From assembly GCF_020216025.1 (NCBI RefSeq), contig NZ_JAIWNC010000043.1, positions 26,702 to 90,701 of the forward strand: a DNA stretch of 64,000 nucleotides. Reading direction: 5' to 3'. Of this stretch, positions 1-7,686 are shown in pieces. The position numbers and the translations under genes are program-made. The notes beneath the pieces were generated by a model that saw nothing but the letters and a program-made list of their open reading frames with translations, made no database searches and was not told where the DNA came from. The DNA is from Jidongwangia harbinensis. GTDB lineage: Bacteria; Actinomycetota; Actinomycetes; Mycobacteriales; Micromonosporaceae. The first letter of the stretch is position 1. Each line of letters begins with the position of its first letter.

Positions 1-61
1 CCTTCGGGTTTCGCGGCCAGGCGTTCGCGATTCGCGAAATCGATTGCAAACGTCGGAGTAA

Positions 62-493
62 TCAGTTTCTAACAGAGCCCGGATCGATCGTCCACCGTCT
101 ATCTCCGGTGCGGGTCACGAGCGCACCGGCCCGGGCGCCCCGCGCGACGTTGATGATCGAGCCGGCTCCGGTGTGCCGGGCCTGACGCAGCACCGTTCCG
201 GCGTACCGGCCGCGGTAGAACATCGGGCCGAGACACGCCTCGTGGTCGCCCCATTCCTGGCCGTCGAAGGCCGGGTACGTCCACGGGTCGCCGAGCAGGT
301 CCTGGCACACGTGCGTCGCCGCGGCGTCGGCTGTCGCCCGGTCCAGCGCCGCGCTCCATTCGGCCGGCGACGAGCGGTGACCGAAGACGATGCCCCGGCC
401 GCCGTACTCCGCGGCGGGCTTGAGCACCAGTGACCGCCGCCCGGTACGGGCGCTCCGGAGGGTTCCGGGTGTCAGGCGGAACGTGCGTGGCAC
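62..493 (-). pseudogene. C-terminal fragment of a circularly permuted ATP-grasp-like protein
   Basis: The 143-residue reverse-strand frame contains LVLKPAAEYGGRGIVFG, which resembles the phosphate/lysine segment of circularly permuted ATP-grasp ligases, followed by a family-like tail (ATHVCQDLL, then a GRYAGTVLRQ-type strand). Complete members of this group are usually about 400 residues or more, so the N-terminal two thirds are missing. The DNA between its start and position 708 shows no convincing continuation in any reverse frame. I read it as a decayed or truncated remnant; a short stand-alone gene is possible but less likely. No function is claimed. Confidence 0.4.
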
Positions 494-708
494 GCCAGGT
501 CCGTGCCGCCGTTCCCGGCGGCCTCCACCACCATCCGGTGCGAGACGGCCAGCGCACGTCGACCCGCCAGAACCGGGTGAGGCTGGGCGCGGGCGGCAGG
601 TCGGATGGTTCCGCGGCTTCCTCCAGCCGTCGCAGAGAGTCCGACGACCACGAACCCGCTGAGAGGGCCGGCTCTGGACAACGCACCGGCGGCGTGCTCA
701 CGTAGGGC
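494..708. other. Gap between the ATP-grasp remnant and the AhpD-like gene
   Basis: This 215-base stretch lies between divergent reading frames. It may hold the decayed upstream part of the reverse-strand ATP-grasp remnant and the promoter of the forward AhpD-like gene. I see no clear promoter, repeat or RNA gene in it. Confidence 0.3.
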
Positions 709-1242
709 ATGCCGCACATCGATCTGCCGCCGCTTCCCGGCCTCGCCGCCCTGCTGGTCGGCCACCCGGAGACCGCCGGACCCCTCACCCAGCTGGCCGA
801 GACGCTGCTGCGCGGGCCCTCACCGCTCACCCCGCTGGAGCGGGAGATCATCGGCACGTACGTGTCGCGCCGGAACGAGTGCACGTTCTGCGCCGAGACG
901 CACGCCGCCGTGGCGCGGCAGCTCGGCGGCGCCGACGGGCCCGGGCCGGACGCGGGCGACGGCGTGCCGCCCGGCGCGGACCCGAAACTGCGCGCGCTGC
1001 TGGCGATCGCCGAGAAGGTCCGGGTGGACGGCCGGTCGGTGACCGCCGAGGACGTCGAGCGGGCCCGCGCCGCCGGGGCCGACGACCGCTCCATTCACGA
1101 CACCGTGCTGGTCGCGGCCGCGTTCTGCATGTTCAACCGGTACGTGGACGGGCTCGGCACCGCGCTGCCCGACGATCCGGAGCACTACCAGCGGCACGGC
1201 GGTGCTCTCGCCGCGAACGGCTACCTGCGCCTGCCGGCCTGA
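709..1242 (+). CDS. AhpD-like alkylhydroperoxidase / carboxymuconolactone decarboxylase-fold protein
   Basis: The 177-residue protein has the AhpD hallmark: a CxxC pair with a downstream His (ECTFCAETH, about residues 61-69) preceded by the helix EREIIGTYVSRRN. In this family the two cysteines and the histidine form a thiol relay that reduces peroxides, often with a lipoyl or thioredoxin-like partner. No signal peptide is visible, so it should be cytosolic. It is followed 67 bases later by a PucR-type regulator in the same direction, which might control it. The family call is firm; the physiological substrate is unknown. Confidence 0.8.
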   Translation: MPHIDLPPLPGLAALLVGHPETAGPLTQLAETLLRGPSPLTPLEREIIGTYVSRRNECTFCAETHAAVARQLGGADGPGPDAGDGVPPGADPKLRALLAIAEKVRVDGRSVTAEDVERARAAGADDRSIHDTVLVAAAFCMFNRYVDGLGTALPDDPEHYQRHGGALAANGYLRLPA

Positions 1243-1309
1243 GCCACGTCCGCCGCGGCGTCCATCGGCCCTCCAGCCCGGTTCCAGGCGGTCCGGCCAG
1301 ACTGGAGTC

Positions 1310-2512
1310 ATGACGGATCTGTTCGAGGTGCTGCGCCGGCGCACGCGGGCGAACGCGCGCCAGGCGGTGGACGTGTTCGCCGACCAGGTGACCGAGTATC
1401 GTGCTCCGGCCGGTGAGGAGCGGGCGCGGGCCAGCATTCTGGAGTTCGGCACGTTCCTCCGGTCCCGGACCCTGGACTGCGCCGCGTCCGGTCACGGACT
1501 CCTCGCCGACGACCTGTCGGTGATCGGGGCCGCCGGCGCCCAGCGCGCCGCGATGCGGTTGTCGCTGTCCGCCCAGCACCGGGTGGTGGGCGTGCACACC
1601 GCGCTGATGGTGCGCGAGTGCTACGAGGCGGCCACCCCGGCGGACACCGGCGACCTGCTCCATCTGGTCGGCTGGCTCGGGCGCGAGGGCCCGCGGGCCC
1701 GGGACGCCTACTTCGCCGGGTATCTGTCGTCGGTGGAGCGGACCTGGCCGGTGGTGGCCCGGTGCCGCCTGCTGGCCCGGATGCTGCTGGCGGACGAGCC
1801 GCCGGCCGCCGGGGCGGCGTCACCGGCCGAGCGGCATCTGATCGTGGTGGCCCGGTTCGGTACGCCGGCGCCGCTCTCCGCCGAGGAGCGCGGGTGTGCC
1901 GTGGCGGACGCGCTGGCCGGCCTGGTCGTGCCGGTCGACTGGACCGATCCCGGCGAGTGCCTGCTGCTGGTGCCGCTGCCGGACGCCGACGGTGACGACG
2001 ACGTCCTGCCCGACCCGGTCCGCACCCGGACGCTCGCGCTCCTCGCTCCGCTGGTGGCGGCGGCGGGCCGGCCGTGTGCGGTGGGCACCGCGGTCGGGCG
2101 GACCGGCCGGATGGCCGGCGGCCTGGCCCTGGCGCGGCGGATCAGTGAGGTGGCCCCGCCGCAACGCGAGCCGCGGTGGCTGCACACGCTGACCGACACC
2201 TTCGTGGAACTGGCGGTGGCGGGCGACACGCCGGTGCGGGACTGGCTGGACGCGGTCGCGGCCCGGCTGGCCGGCGGTCCGGACCTGATCCGCACGCTGG
2301 ACGCGTTCTACCGCCACGACATGGCCCGCGCGGCCACCGCCACGGCGCTGCGCATCCATCCGCGCACCCTGGACTACCGCATCCGGCGGGCCGGCCAGCT
2401 GACCGGCATCGATGCCACCTCCACGCGGGGGGTACGGGTGTTCACCGCGGCCGTCGCCCGGGCCCTCGGCGGCCGTCAGACCGGGACCGTCGACGAGATG
2501 CGGACACAGTGA
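1310..2512 (+). CDS. PucR-family transcriptional regulator (C-terminal HTH)
   Basis: The 400-residue protein starts at ATG 1310, directly after a GGAGTC-type ribosome site. Its last 60 residues carry the PucR/CdaR-type helix-turn-helix: a long helix (AFYRHDMARAATATALRIH) followed by RTLDYRIRRAGQLTG, the wing that follows a conserved HRNTL-like turn, here HPRTLDY. The middle is the variable sensor region typical of this family, with no recognisable ligand domain. Such proteins usually activate a nearby catabolic or stress operon. Here the neighbours are an AhpD-like gene upstream and a glucan operon downstream, so the target is uncertain. Confidence 0.75.
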   Translation: MTDLFEVLRRRTRANARQAVDVFADQVTEYRAPAGEERARASILEFGTFLRSRTLDCAASGHGLLADDLSVIGAAGAQRAAMRLSLSAQHRVVGVHTALMVRECYEAATPADTGDLLHLVGWLGREGPRARDAYFAGYLSSVERTWPVVARCRLLARMLLADEPPAAGAASPAERHLIVVARFGTPAPLSAEERGCAVADALAGLVVPVDWTDPGECLLLVPLPDADGDDDVLPDPVRTRTLALLAPLVAAAGRPCAVGTAVGRTGRMAGGLALARRISEVAPPQREPRWLHTLTDTFVELAVAGDTPVRDWLDAVAARLAGGPDLIRTLDAFYRHDMARAATATALRIHPRTLDYRIRRAGQLTGIDATSTRGVRVFTAAVARALGGRQTGTVDEMRTQ

Positions 2513-2603
2513 CACCGATGTATGGTGAAGCCGACAGCCCTGGACCCCGGTTGCCGGTCGTCCGCTTCCTGGCGGATGCCCATCCGGTTGAGGCGAGGGC
2601 TAA

Positions 2604-3524
2604 ATGGTGCTGGCGAGCTGGCGCATACTGACGGCCGCAGGGCTGATCCTGGCTATGGCCAGCGCCTGCACCACCGAGCCGTCGAAGATCCCCGCCCGGT
2701 CCGGGTGGACCCCGGTGTGGAGCGACGATTTCGACGGCGCCGCCGGCACCAAGCTGTCGCAGGAGACCTGGCTCTACGCCCTCGGCAAAGGCTATCCGGG
2801 CGGCGCGCAGAACTGGGGAACCGGGCAGATCGAGACCGTGACGGACCGGGTCGAGAACGTCTATCTCGACGGTGCCGGTCGGCTCGCCATCAAGCCGGTC
2901 CGGACCGGCGCCGGGGTCGGGTCCTGGACGTCCGGACGGGTGGAGACGCGGCGGACCGACTTCGCCGCTCCGGCCGGCGGCCGTCTGCGGATCGAGGCGT
3001 CGATCCAGCAGCCCGGGGTCAGCGGCGCGGAGGCGAACGGATACTGGTCGGCGTTCTGGGCTCTTGGCGCGCCGGCCCGGCCGGTCGGTGCCACGAACTG
3101 GCCGGGGATCGGCGAGTGGGACGTGATGGAGAACGTCAACGGCCGCGAATCGGTATGGCACACGCTGCACTGCGGCGTACCGGTCGGCGGGCCGTGCGCC
3201 GAACCGGGCGGCCTGAGCAGTGGTGAACTGCCCTGCCCCGGTTGCCGGACCGGCTTCCACACCTACGCCCTGGAGTACGACCGCAGCGTCGCCCCGGAGG
3301 AACTCCGGTGGTTCGTCGACGGCCGCCGGACGTTCACCGTCAAGGCCGACCGCGTCGACGCGAAGACCTGGGCGGACGCCAACCACCACGGCTACTTCCT
3401 GATCCTCAACGTCGCCATCGGAGGAGTGTTCCCGGCCAATGTCGGCGGCGGACCCACTCCAGCCACCAGGTCCGGCGTGCCGATGCTGGTCGACCGGATC
3501 GCCGTGTTCACCTCGGGAGGGTGA
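2604..3524 (+). CDS. GH16 family endo-beta-glucanase, secreted lipoprotein
   Basis: The 306-residue protein begins with a lipoprotein signal (hydrophobic stretch and a lipobox ending MASAC, cysteine near residue 22), so it should be anchored outside the membrane. The catalytic GH16 signature ExDxxE is present as GEWDVMEN, with Glu171 as nucleophile, Asp173 and Glu176 as acid/base. The family retains configuration and cuts beta-1,3 or mixed beta-1,3/1,4 glucans. The stop is 5 bases before the glycosyltransferase start, so the two are co-transcribed. This suggests a trimming or editing hydrolase for the polymer made next door, as BcsZ does for cellulose. Confidence 0.85.
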   Translation: MVLASWRILTAAGLILAMASACTTEPSKIPARSGWTPVWSDDFDGAAGTKLSQETWLYALGKGYPGGAQNWGTGQIETVTDRVENVYLDGAGRLAIKPVRTGAGVGSWTSGRVETRRTDFAAPAGGRLRIEASIQQPGVSGAEANGYWSAFWALGAPARPVGATNWPGIGEWDVMENVNGRESVWHTLHCGVPVGGPCAEPGGLSSGELPCPGCRTGFHTYALEYDRSVAPEELRWFVDGRRTFTVKADRVDAKTWADANHHGYFLILNVAIGGVFPANVGGGPTPATRSGVPMLVDRIAVFTSGG

Positions 3525-3529
3525 TCGCC

Positions 3530-5194
3530 ATGGCGGATCCAGTCAGCACGGTGAACCGTCCGGTCGTGGAGCACTCCCGGCGGCCGATCCAGCGGTCCAC
3601 CCGCTTCATCGTGTTCGTGGCACTGGGCGTGACCGTCTTCTACATGATCTTCCTGCTGAATCCCTCGTACCGTGGCGACACCTGGGTCTGGGTCCTGGTG
3701 CTCTTCGCCGAGGGGATCACCATTCTCAACGCGCTGGCGATGTGGTGGACGATCCTGGCCTACACGCCGCGTCCGGACCCGCCCGAGGTCTACGCCTGGC
3801 GCCGCCGGCTGACCACCGGGGACCTCAAGCCCTCGATCGACGTGTTCATCACCGTGTACGGCGAGCCGCTGGAGATCGTGCTGGTGACCATCCGCGCCGT
3901 CCGGGACATGCGGGTGGAGCACCTCACCTGGGTGCTGGACGACGGCAACAGTGACGAACTGGAGGCCGCCTGCCGGGCCGAGGGGGTCGGCTACCTGCGC
4001 CGCAAGGAGCACCTGCACGCCAAGGCGGGGAACATCAACGCGGCGTTGCGGCGTACCGGGAGCGACTTCGTGGTGATCTTCGACGCGGATCACATCCCCA
4101 GTCCGGACTTTCTGCTGCGCGCGCTGCCGCACATGCAGGACCCGCTGGTCGCCTGGGTGCAGACTCCACAGGCGTTCCCCAGCGCACGGGGCCTGGTCGC
4201 CCGTGGCGCCGCCGAGTCGCAGCGCATCTTCTACGAACTGGTGCTGCCCGGCCGCAATCTGTTCAACGGGGTGTTCTGCGTCGGCACCAACGTGATCTTC
4301 CGCCGGTCCGCCCTGGACGAGGTGCACGGCATGCACACCGCCAGCAACTCCGAGGACATCTGGACCTCGATCGAGTTGCACCGGCGCGGCTGGCGGTCGT
4401 TCTTCGTACCGGAGATCCTGGCCCGGGGTCTGGCCCCGGACAGCCTGCTGCCGTTCTTCAAACAGCAGTTCCGCTGGGCGTACGGCGCCTTCGAGGTGAT
4501 GTTCCGCGGCGGCCTGTTCCGGCGCGGCGGGCTGACCATGGACCAGCGGGTGCAGTACCTGCTCGCCGGCGTGAACTATTTGTTGTCCGTGGCGGCCCTG
4601 ATTCTGATGTGCCTGCCTGCCGTGTACCTGCTCTTCGGGTTCAGTCCGATCCGGACCGACATCAACACCTGGCTCGTCCACTACGCACCGTTCTACCTGC
4701 TCATCATGCTGGTGACCGTGGTGCAGCTGGGCGGGTTCAAGCCGGCCGCGATCGTCACCAGCATCGCCGCCGCGCCGGTCCACGTCCGGGCGCTGGTCAT
4801 GGCGCTGTTCAAGCGCAAGGTGCGGTGGACCGTCACCAACGCCGGTCCGACCGGCCTGCCCGGCGTCGAACTCGTTCTGCCGCACGTCGTCCTGCTGCTG
4901 CTCAACGCGGTCGCCGTGGCGGTCGGCATCAGCATGCTGCCGTTGCGCGGCACCGACATCGCCGCGGTCGGGCTCTCCATAGGATGGGCCGTCATCTACG
5001 TCGTCGTCCTGGGACGGGTCGTGGCCGAGGCGGTCATCGCACCCCGGGTCATCAAGGAACGGCTGGAACGGCGCAAGGCCGGCGCGTTGCTCGCCCGGGC
5101 GCTGCCCTGGCCGACGCGCTGGGAGGAGGCGGACGAACTGGTCGCCGCCGCCAACGACGTGTCCACCAACCCGCCCTCCGCACGTACGACCTGA
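3530..5194 (+). CDS. Processive family 2 glycosyltransferase (cellulose/beta-glucan synthase-like membrane protein)
   Basis: The 554-residue protein has two N-terminal membrane helices, a cytosolic GT-A domain and about five C-terminal helices, the BcsA/CrdS architecture. Signature residues are visible in order: VLDDGN, the DxD-type FDADH, SEDIWTS in the TED position, and the processivity motif QQFRW. These enzymes use a UDP sugar and push the chain through their own membrane channel. I chose ATG 3530; the same frame is open upstream but lies over the GH16 gene. The GH16 partner favours beta-1,3 or mixed-linkage glucan over cellulose, but linkage cannot be read from sequence. There is no PilZ domain. 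Confidence 0.85.
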   Translation: MADPVSTVNRPVVEHSRRPIQRSTRFIVFVALGVTVFYMIFLLNPSYRGDTWVWVLVLFAEGITILNALAMWWTILAYTPRPDPPEVYAWRRRLTTGDLKPSIDVFITVYGEPLEIVLVTIRAVRDMRVEHLTWVLDDGNSDELEAACRAEGVGYLRRKEHLHAKAGNINAALRRTGSDFVVIFDADHIPSPDFLLRALPHMQDPLVAWVQTPQAFPSARGLVARGAAESQRIFYELVLPGRNLFNGVFCVGTNVIFRRSALDEVHGMHTASNSEDIWTSIELHRRGWRSFFVPEILARGLAPDSLLPFFKQQFRWAYGAFEVMFRGGLFRRGGLTMDQRVQYLLAGVNYLLSVAALILMCLPAVYLLFGFSPIRTDINTWLVHYAPFYLLIMLVTVVQLGGFKPAAIVTSIAAAPVHVRALVMALFKRKVRWTVTNAGPTGLPGVELVLPHVVLLLLNAVAVAVGISMLPLRGTDIAAVGLSIGWAVIYVVVLGRVVAEAVIAPRVIKERLERRKAGALLARALPWPTRWEEADELVAAANDVSTNPPSARTT

Positions 5195-5206
5195 AAGCCG
5201 GCCATC

Positions 5207-5968
5207 ATGTCCCAGCCGTCCGTGACCACCCCACCGCAGTCCGCCCCGTCGCCGGCGCCCGCGGCACCGGCGCGCCCGGCGCGGCGCGCGGCCCTGCGCA
5301 AGTGGCGCGCCCGTCTCATCGTTCTCCTCCTGCTCGCCGCGGCCGTGCTGCTGTTCCTGCGGATCAGCAACGAACGGGCCACGGACGCCAACGTGATCGA
5401 CATCGGTACCGTCACGCTGACCGCCCAGGCCATCCCGGTCGAGACGCCGCGTCCGGGCCAGGTCACCGCCGTGTCGGTGGTCGCGCAGCAACGGGTGACC
5501 GCGGGCCAGCGACTCGGCACGGTGGAGGTCACCAGCATCGACTCGGAGGGCGAACCGGTCGTGAGCACCGTCGTCCTGGAGGCCCCGCGGGCCGGCATCG
5601 TGGTCGACGAGCCGGTCACCGTAGGCAGCACGCTGCAGCCGGGCCAGCCCTTCGTCGAGCTGTACGACCCGTCGAAACTCACGTTCTACGCCGAGGTGCC
5701 GGTCGAGAACCTCAGCGAGATCGGGGCCGGCATGGCGGCCGAGTTGACGGCCAAGGGCCGGGAGGGCACCGTGCGCGCGGTCGTCCAGCGGGTTGTCCCG
5801 GTGGTCCAGTCCGACGTCGAGAGCGTCGCGGCCGGCTCGCTGCGCCTGGTCCTCCTGCCGGCCCGGGGCCAGGACGTCGGCGGGCTGATTCCGGGCATGC
5901 GGTACACCGGGACGGTCGACACGCTGACCGGCGTGCCGGGCCGGCCCAGGCTCGTCCCAGGCGGCTGA
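5207..5968 (+). CDS. HlyD-like membrane-fusion protein of the glucan operon
   Basis: The 253-residue protein has a proline/alanine-rich cytosolic leader of about 35 residues, one membrane helix (LIVLLLLAAAVLLFLRI) and an extracellular biotinyl/lipoyl-like hairpin domain (ETPRPGQVTAVSVVAQQRV, then LEAPRAGIVVDEPV). This is the HlyD/Alg44-type adaptor fold. It begins 12 bases after the glycosyltransferase stop, so it belongs to the same operon. It probably helps guide the nascent polysaccharide from the synthase across the envelope. It lacks the long coiled-coil hairpin of tripartite efflux adaptors, which fits a Gram-positive envelope. Confidence 0.75.
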   Translation: MSQPSVTTPPQSAPSPAPAAPARPARRAALRKWRARLIVLLLLAAAVLLFLRISNERATDANVIDIGTVTLTAQAIPVETPRPGQVTAVSVVAQQRVTAGQRLGTVEVTSIDSEGEPVVSTVVLEAPRAGIVVDEPVTVGSTLQPGQPFVELYDPSKLTFYAEVPVENLSEIGAGMAAELTAKGREGTVRAVVQRVVPVVQSDVESVAAGSLRLVLLPARGQDVGGLIPGMRYTGTVDTLTGVPGRPRLVPGG

Positions 5969-5993
5969 ACATCGTCCGATCGGGCCGGCGCGT

Positions 5994-6025
5994 CGATTGA
6001 CAATCGATAGGATACGAGCGATAGT
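5994..6025 (+). promoter_or_regulatory. Promoter with overlapping palindrome upstream of the DUF2975/XRE pair
   Basis: TTGACA (5997-6002) is separated by 17 bases from GATAGT (6020-6025), a good sigma-70-type promoter. The -35 box sits inside the perfect inverted repeat CGATTGACAATCG (5994-6006), and related CGAT arms recur at 6004-6010 and 6019-6030. The predicted start falls at or next to GTG 6032, which would give a leaderless mRNA. Autoregulation by the XRE protein is an inference from this arrangement. Confidence 0.6.
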
Positions 6026-6031
6026 CGATTG

Positions 6032-6511
6032 GTGATCACTGAGCGTCGAGCGGTTGCCGCTCTCCGGGTCTTCCTGGTGCTGTTGTTCGGGGTCCTGGTC
6101 GTGTTCCAGGTGATGTCGCTGCCCGGGCAGTTCGCGTACATGGCCGAGCAGAACCCGGACCTCGCCCATCTCCGGTGGCCGCTGACCGCGGTGTCAGTGT
6201 TCTGGGTGCTCTGCGTCCAGGTGGTGATCGTGTCCATCTGGCGGCTGCTCACGCTGGTCAAGAACGACCGCATCTTCAGCGACGCCGCGTTCGCCTGGGT
6301 GGACGCGATCGTGTGGGCGATCGTCGCGGCCTGGGTGGTGCTGCTCGGCATGTCGATCTACGTGGTGATCCGCTCGCCGGAGCCCGGGCTGCCCCTGCTG
6401 TTCTTTCTGATGCTGGTCGGCGTGGCCGTGCTGGGGCTGTTGATGGTGGTGATGCGCGCACTGCTGCGCCAGGCCACGACCCTGCAGACCGACATGCAAG
6501 CGGTGATCTGA
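6032..6511 (+). CDS. DUF2975 integral membrane protein
   Basis: The protein of about 159 residues has four predicted membrane helices (for example VFLVLLFGVLVVFQVM and VSVFWVLCVQVVIVSIW) and the DUF2975 pattern LVKNDRIFSDAAFAWVDAI between helices 2 and 3. TTG 6029 is an alternative start one codon upstream; GTG 6032 is preferred because the predicted transcript begins there. Its stop overlaps the ATG of the next gene (TGATG). DUF2975 proteins are regularly paired with a small XRE/Cro repressor; the membrane partner may modulate the repressor, but the function is not established. Confidence 0.75.
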   Translation: MITERRAVAALRVFLVLLFGVLVVFQVMSLPGQFAYMAEQNPDLAHLRWPLTAVSVFWVLCVQVVIVSIWRLLTLVKNDRIFSDAAFAWVDAIVWAIVAAWVVLLGMSIYVVIRSPEPGLPLLFFLMLVGVAVLGLLMVVMRALLRQATTLQTDMQAVI

Positions 6512-6717
6512 TGCCCATCGTCGTGCGGATCGACGTCGAACTGGCCAAACGGAAGATGAGCGTGGGGGAGTTCGCCGAGCGCGTCGGCCTGACCCCGGCG
6601 AACGTGGCGGTGCTGAAGAACGGCCGGGCCAAGGCGGTCCGGTTCAGCACCCTGGAGGCGATGTGCCGGGTCCTCGAATGCCAGCCCGGCGACCTGCTCG
6701 AGTGGGTCGACGAATGA
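6511..6717 (+). CDS. Small XRE/Cro-type HTH regulator (YozG-like)
   Basis: The 68-residue protein is essentially one helix-turn-helix: AKRKMSVGEFAERVGLTPAN followed by the recognition region NVAVLKNGRAKAVRFSTLE and the closing LECQPGDLLEW typical of YozG-like Cro proteins. It overlaps the DUF2975 stop by one base, so the two are translationally coupled. It probably binds the palindromic promoter just upstream of the pair. Target and signal are inferred, not shown. Confidence 0.8.
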   Translation: MPIVVRIDVELAKRKMSVGEFAERVGLTPANVAVLKNGRAKAVRFSTLEAMCRVLECQPGDLLEWVDE

Positions 6718-6761
6718 ACCACCGGGCCGGACCCTCGCGGGCCGGCCCCGAAGGGAGAGCC

Positions 6762-6926
6762 ATGAAGTATCTTCTCGCCGCCGTCGCGGTCCTGGTGATC
6801 GCGCTCGGCGTGGCCGGCATCGTGCTCGGCGAGGCCGACGACTCGCCGGGCCTGCAGCTGCTGGGTGCCGTCCTGGTCGTCAGCACGATCGTCTACGCGG
6901 TGCGGACCGTGCGGCGCGGCCGATAG
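6762..6926 (+). CDS. Small two-helix membrane protein
   Basis: A 54-residue protein with two hydrophobic segments (LLAAVAVLVIALGVAGIVLG and LLGAVLVVSTIVYAV) and a basic C-terminus (RTVRRGR). ATG 6762 follows a clear GGGAGAG ribosome site. It lies 44 bases after the XRE gene and may be the third gene of that operon. Similar short proteins are common in actinomycetes but I recognise no characterised family. Confidence 0.6.
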   Translation: MKYLLAAVAVLVIALGVAGIVLGEADDSPGLQLLGAVLVVSTIVYAVRTVRRGR

Positions 6927-6941
6927 CCGCGCGCCGCCGGA

Positions 6942-7379
6942 CTAACGGATCTGGATCGGCGTCGGCGGCACGTAGCCGTGCTGCATGCCGCCGTCCCCCT
7001 CCACGTAGCCGGACCCGCTCCACTGTGCCGCCCCGCGGCGGAAGCCCTGCTCGCCGAACGTGGTGACCTCGACGGCGTACCGCCGGGCGGCGCCGTCGCA
7101 GGCGGTCGGGTACAGATAGCCGTACCCGTTGACGACGACCCCGGCGACCGTCTGGGAGACGGTCAGGTCGACGACGCCCCGGTCGGGCACGCCGCCGGTG
7201 AACGGGCCGCAGCTGTACGTGCCGGACAGCGTCACGCTCAGGCCACCCGGGTGGCGCGCCGCACCGCGGCCGGTGAACGTCAGCCCGGCCGAGCCGGCCG
7301 CCGCGGCGCCGGATGGTGCCAGCAGCACGGTGGACAGGACGAGCACCGCGGCGGCGAGTACGGACCGGATCCTGCGCAT
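6942..7379 (-). CDS. Secreted protein of unknown function (DUF6299-like size)
   Basis: The 145-residue protein has a Sec signal peptide (MRRIRSVLAAAVLVLS, cleavage near AAAAG), then an all-beta-looking domain with two cysteines (SGTYSCGP and LYPTACDG) that could form a disulfide. I chose the ATG at 7379 because the signal peptide begins there, although the frame is open further upstream. It converges on the small membrane protein with 15 bases between them. No catalytic motif is visible; the family match named in the call is tentative. Confidence 0.55.
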   Translation of the reverse strand: MRRIRSVLAAAVLVLSTVLLAPSGAAAAGSAGLTFTGRGAARHPGGLSVTLSGTYSCGPFTGGVPDRGVVDLTVSQTVAGVVVNGYGYLYPTACDGAARRYAVEVTTFGEQGFRRGAAQWSGSGYVEGDGGMQHGYVPPTPIQIR

Positions 7380-7686
7380 GGTGTCCTCCAGCCGGAGCGT
7401 GGTGGGTGACGCTGTGCGGTGATCAGGGCAGCCTAGGCACGACTGACCGGTGTGTCTGTCGGATCGGTGACCGGAGCGGGCCGGCCGGCCGCGGAGCTGA
7501 CGTGCCGTTCCGAAACTACCGGAGGCCGCGAGCGCCGCCCATCGCCCCACCCGGCGCCCCCTAGCTGCGGAAACCTGAACGTTCGGCGATCAGGAACGGC
7601 CCATTCTGATTAACGCGTATTGACAATTACCGATAATCGACTGACGCTGATGCTCTTATCCCGTGCCCACCGGAAGGGGAGCCCTA
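7380..7686. other. Divergent intergenic region upstream of the xylanase
   Basis: This 307-base region separates the reverse-strand secreted protein from the xylanase. The xylanase side is AT-rich for this genome: it holds TTGACA at 7620-7625, GATAAT at 7632-7637 and the near-palindrome CGATAATCG (7631-7639), plausible promoter/operator elements, though TTGACA and GATAAT are too close to be one promoter. A ribosome site GGAAGGGGA (7671-7679) precedes GTG 7687. I see no gene in it. Confidence 0.45.

Noticed and set aside
3392..6169. A 925-codon open frame on the reverse strand across the glucan operon
   Set aside because: It is antisense to three well-supported genes, is Arg/His/Gln-rich and shows no domain. 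Long reverse frames are common in DNA this GC-rich.
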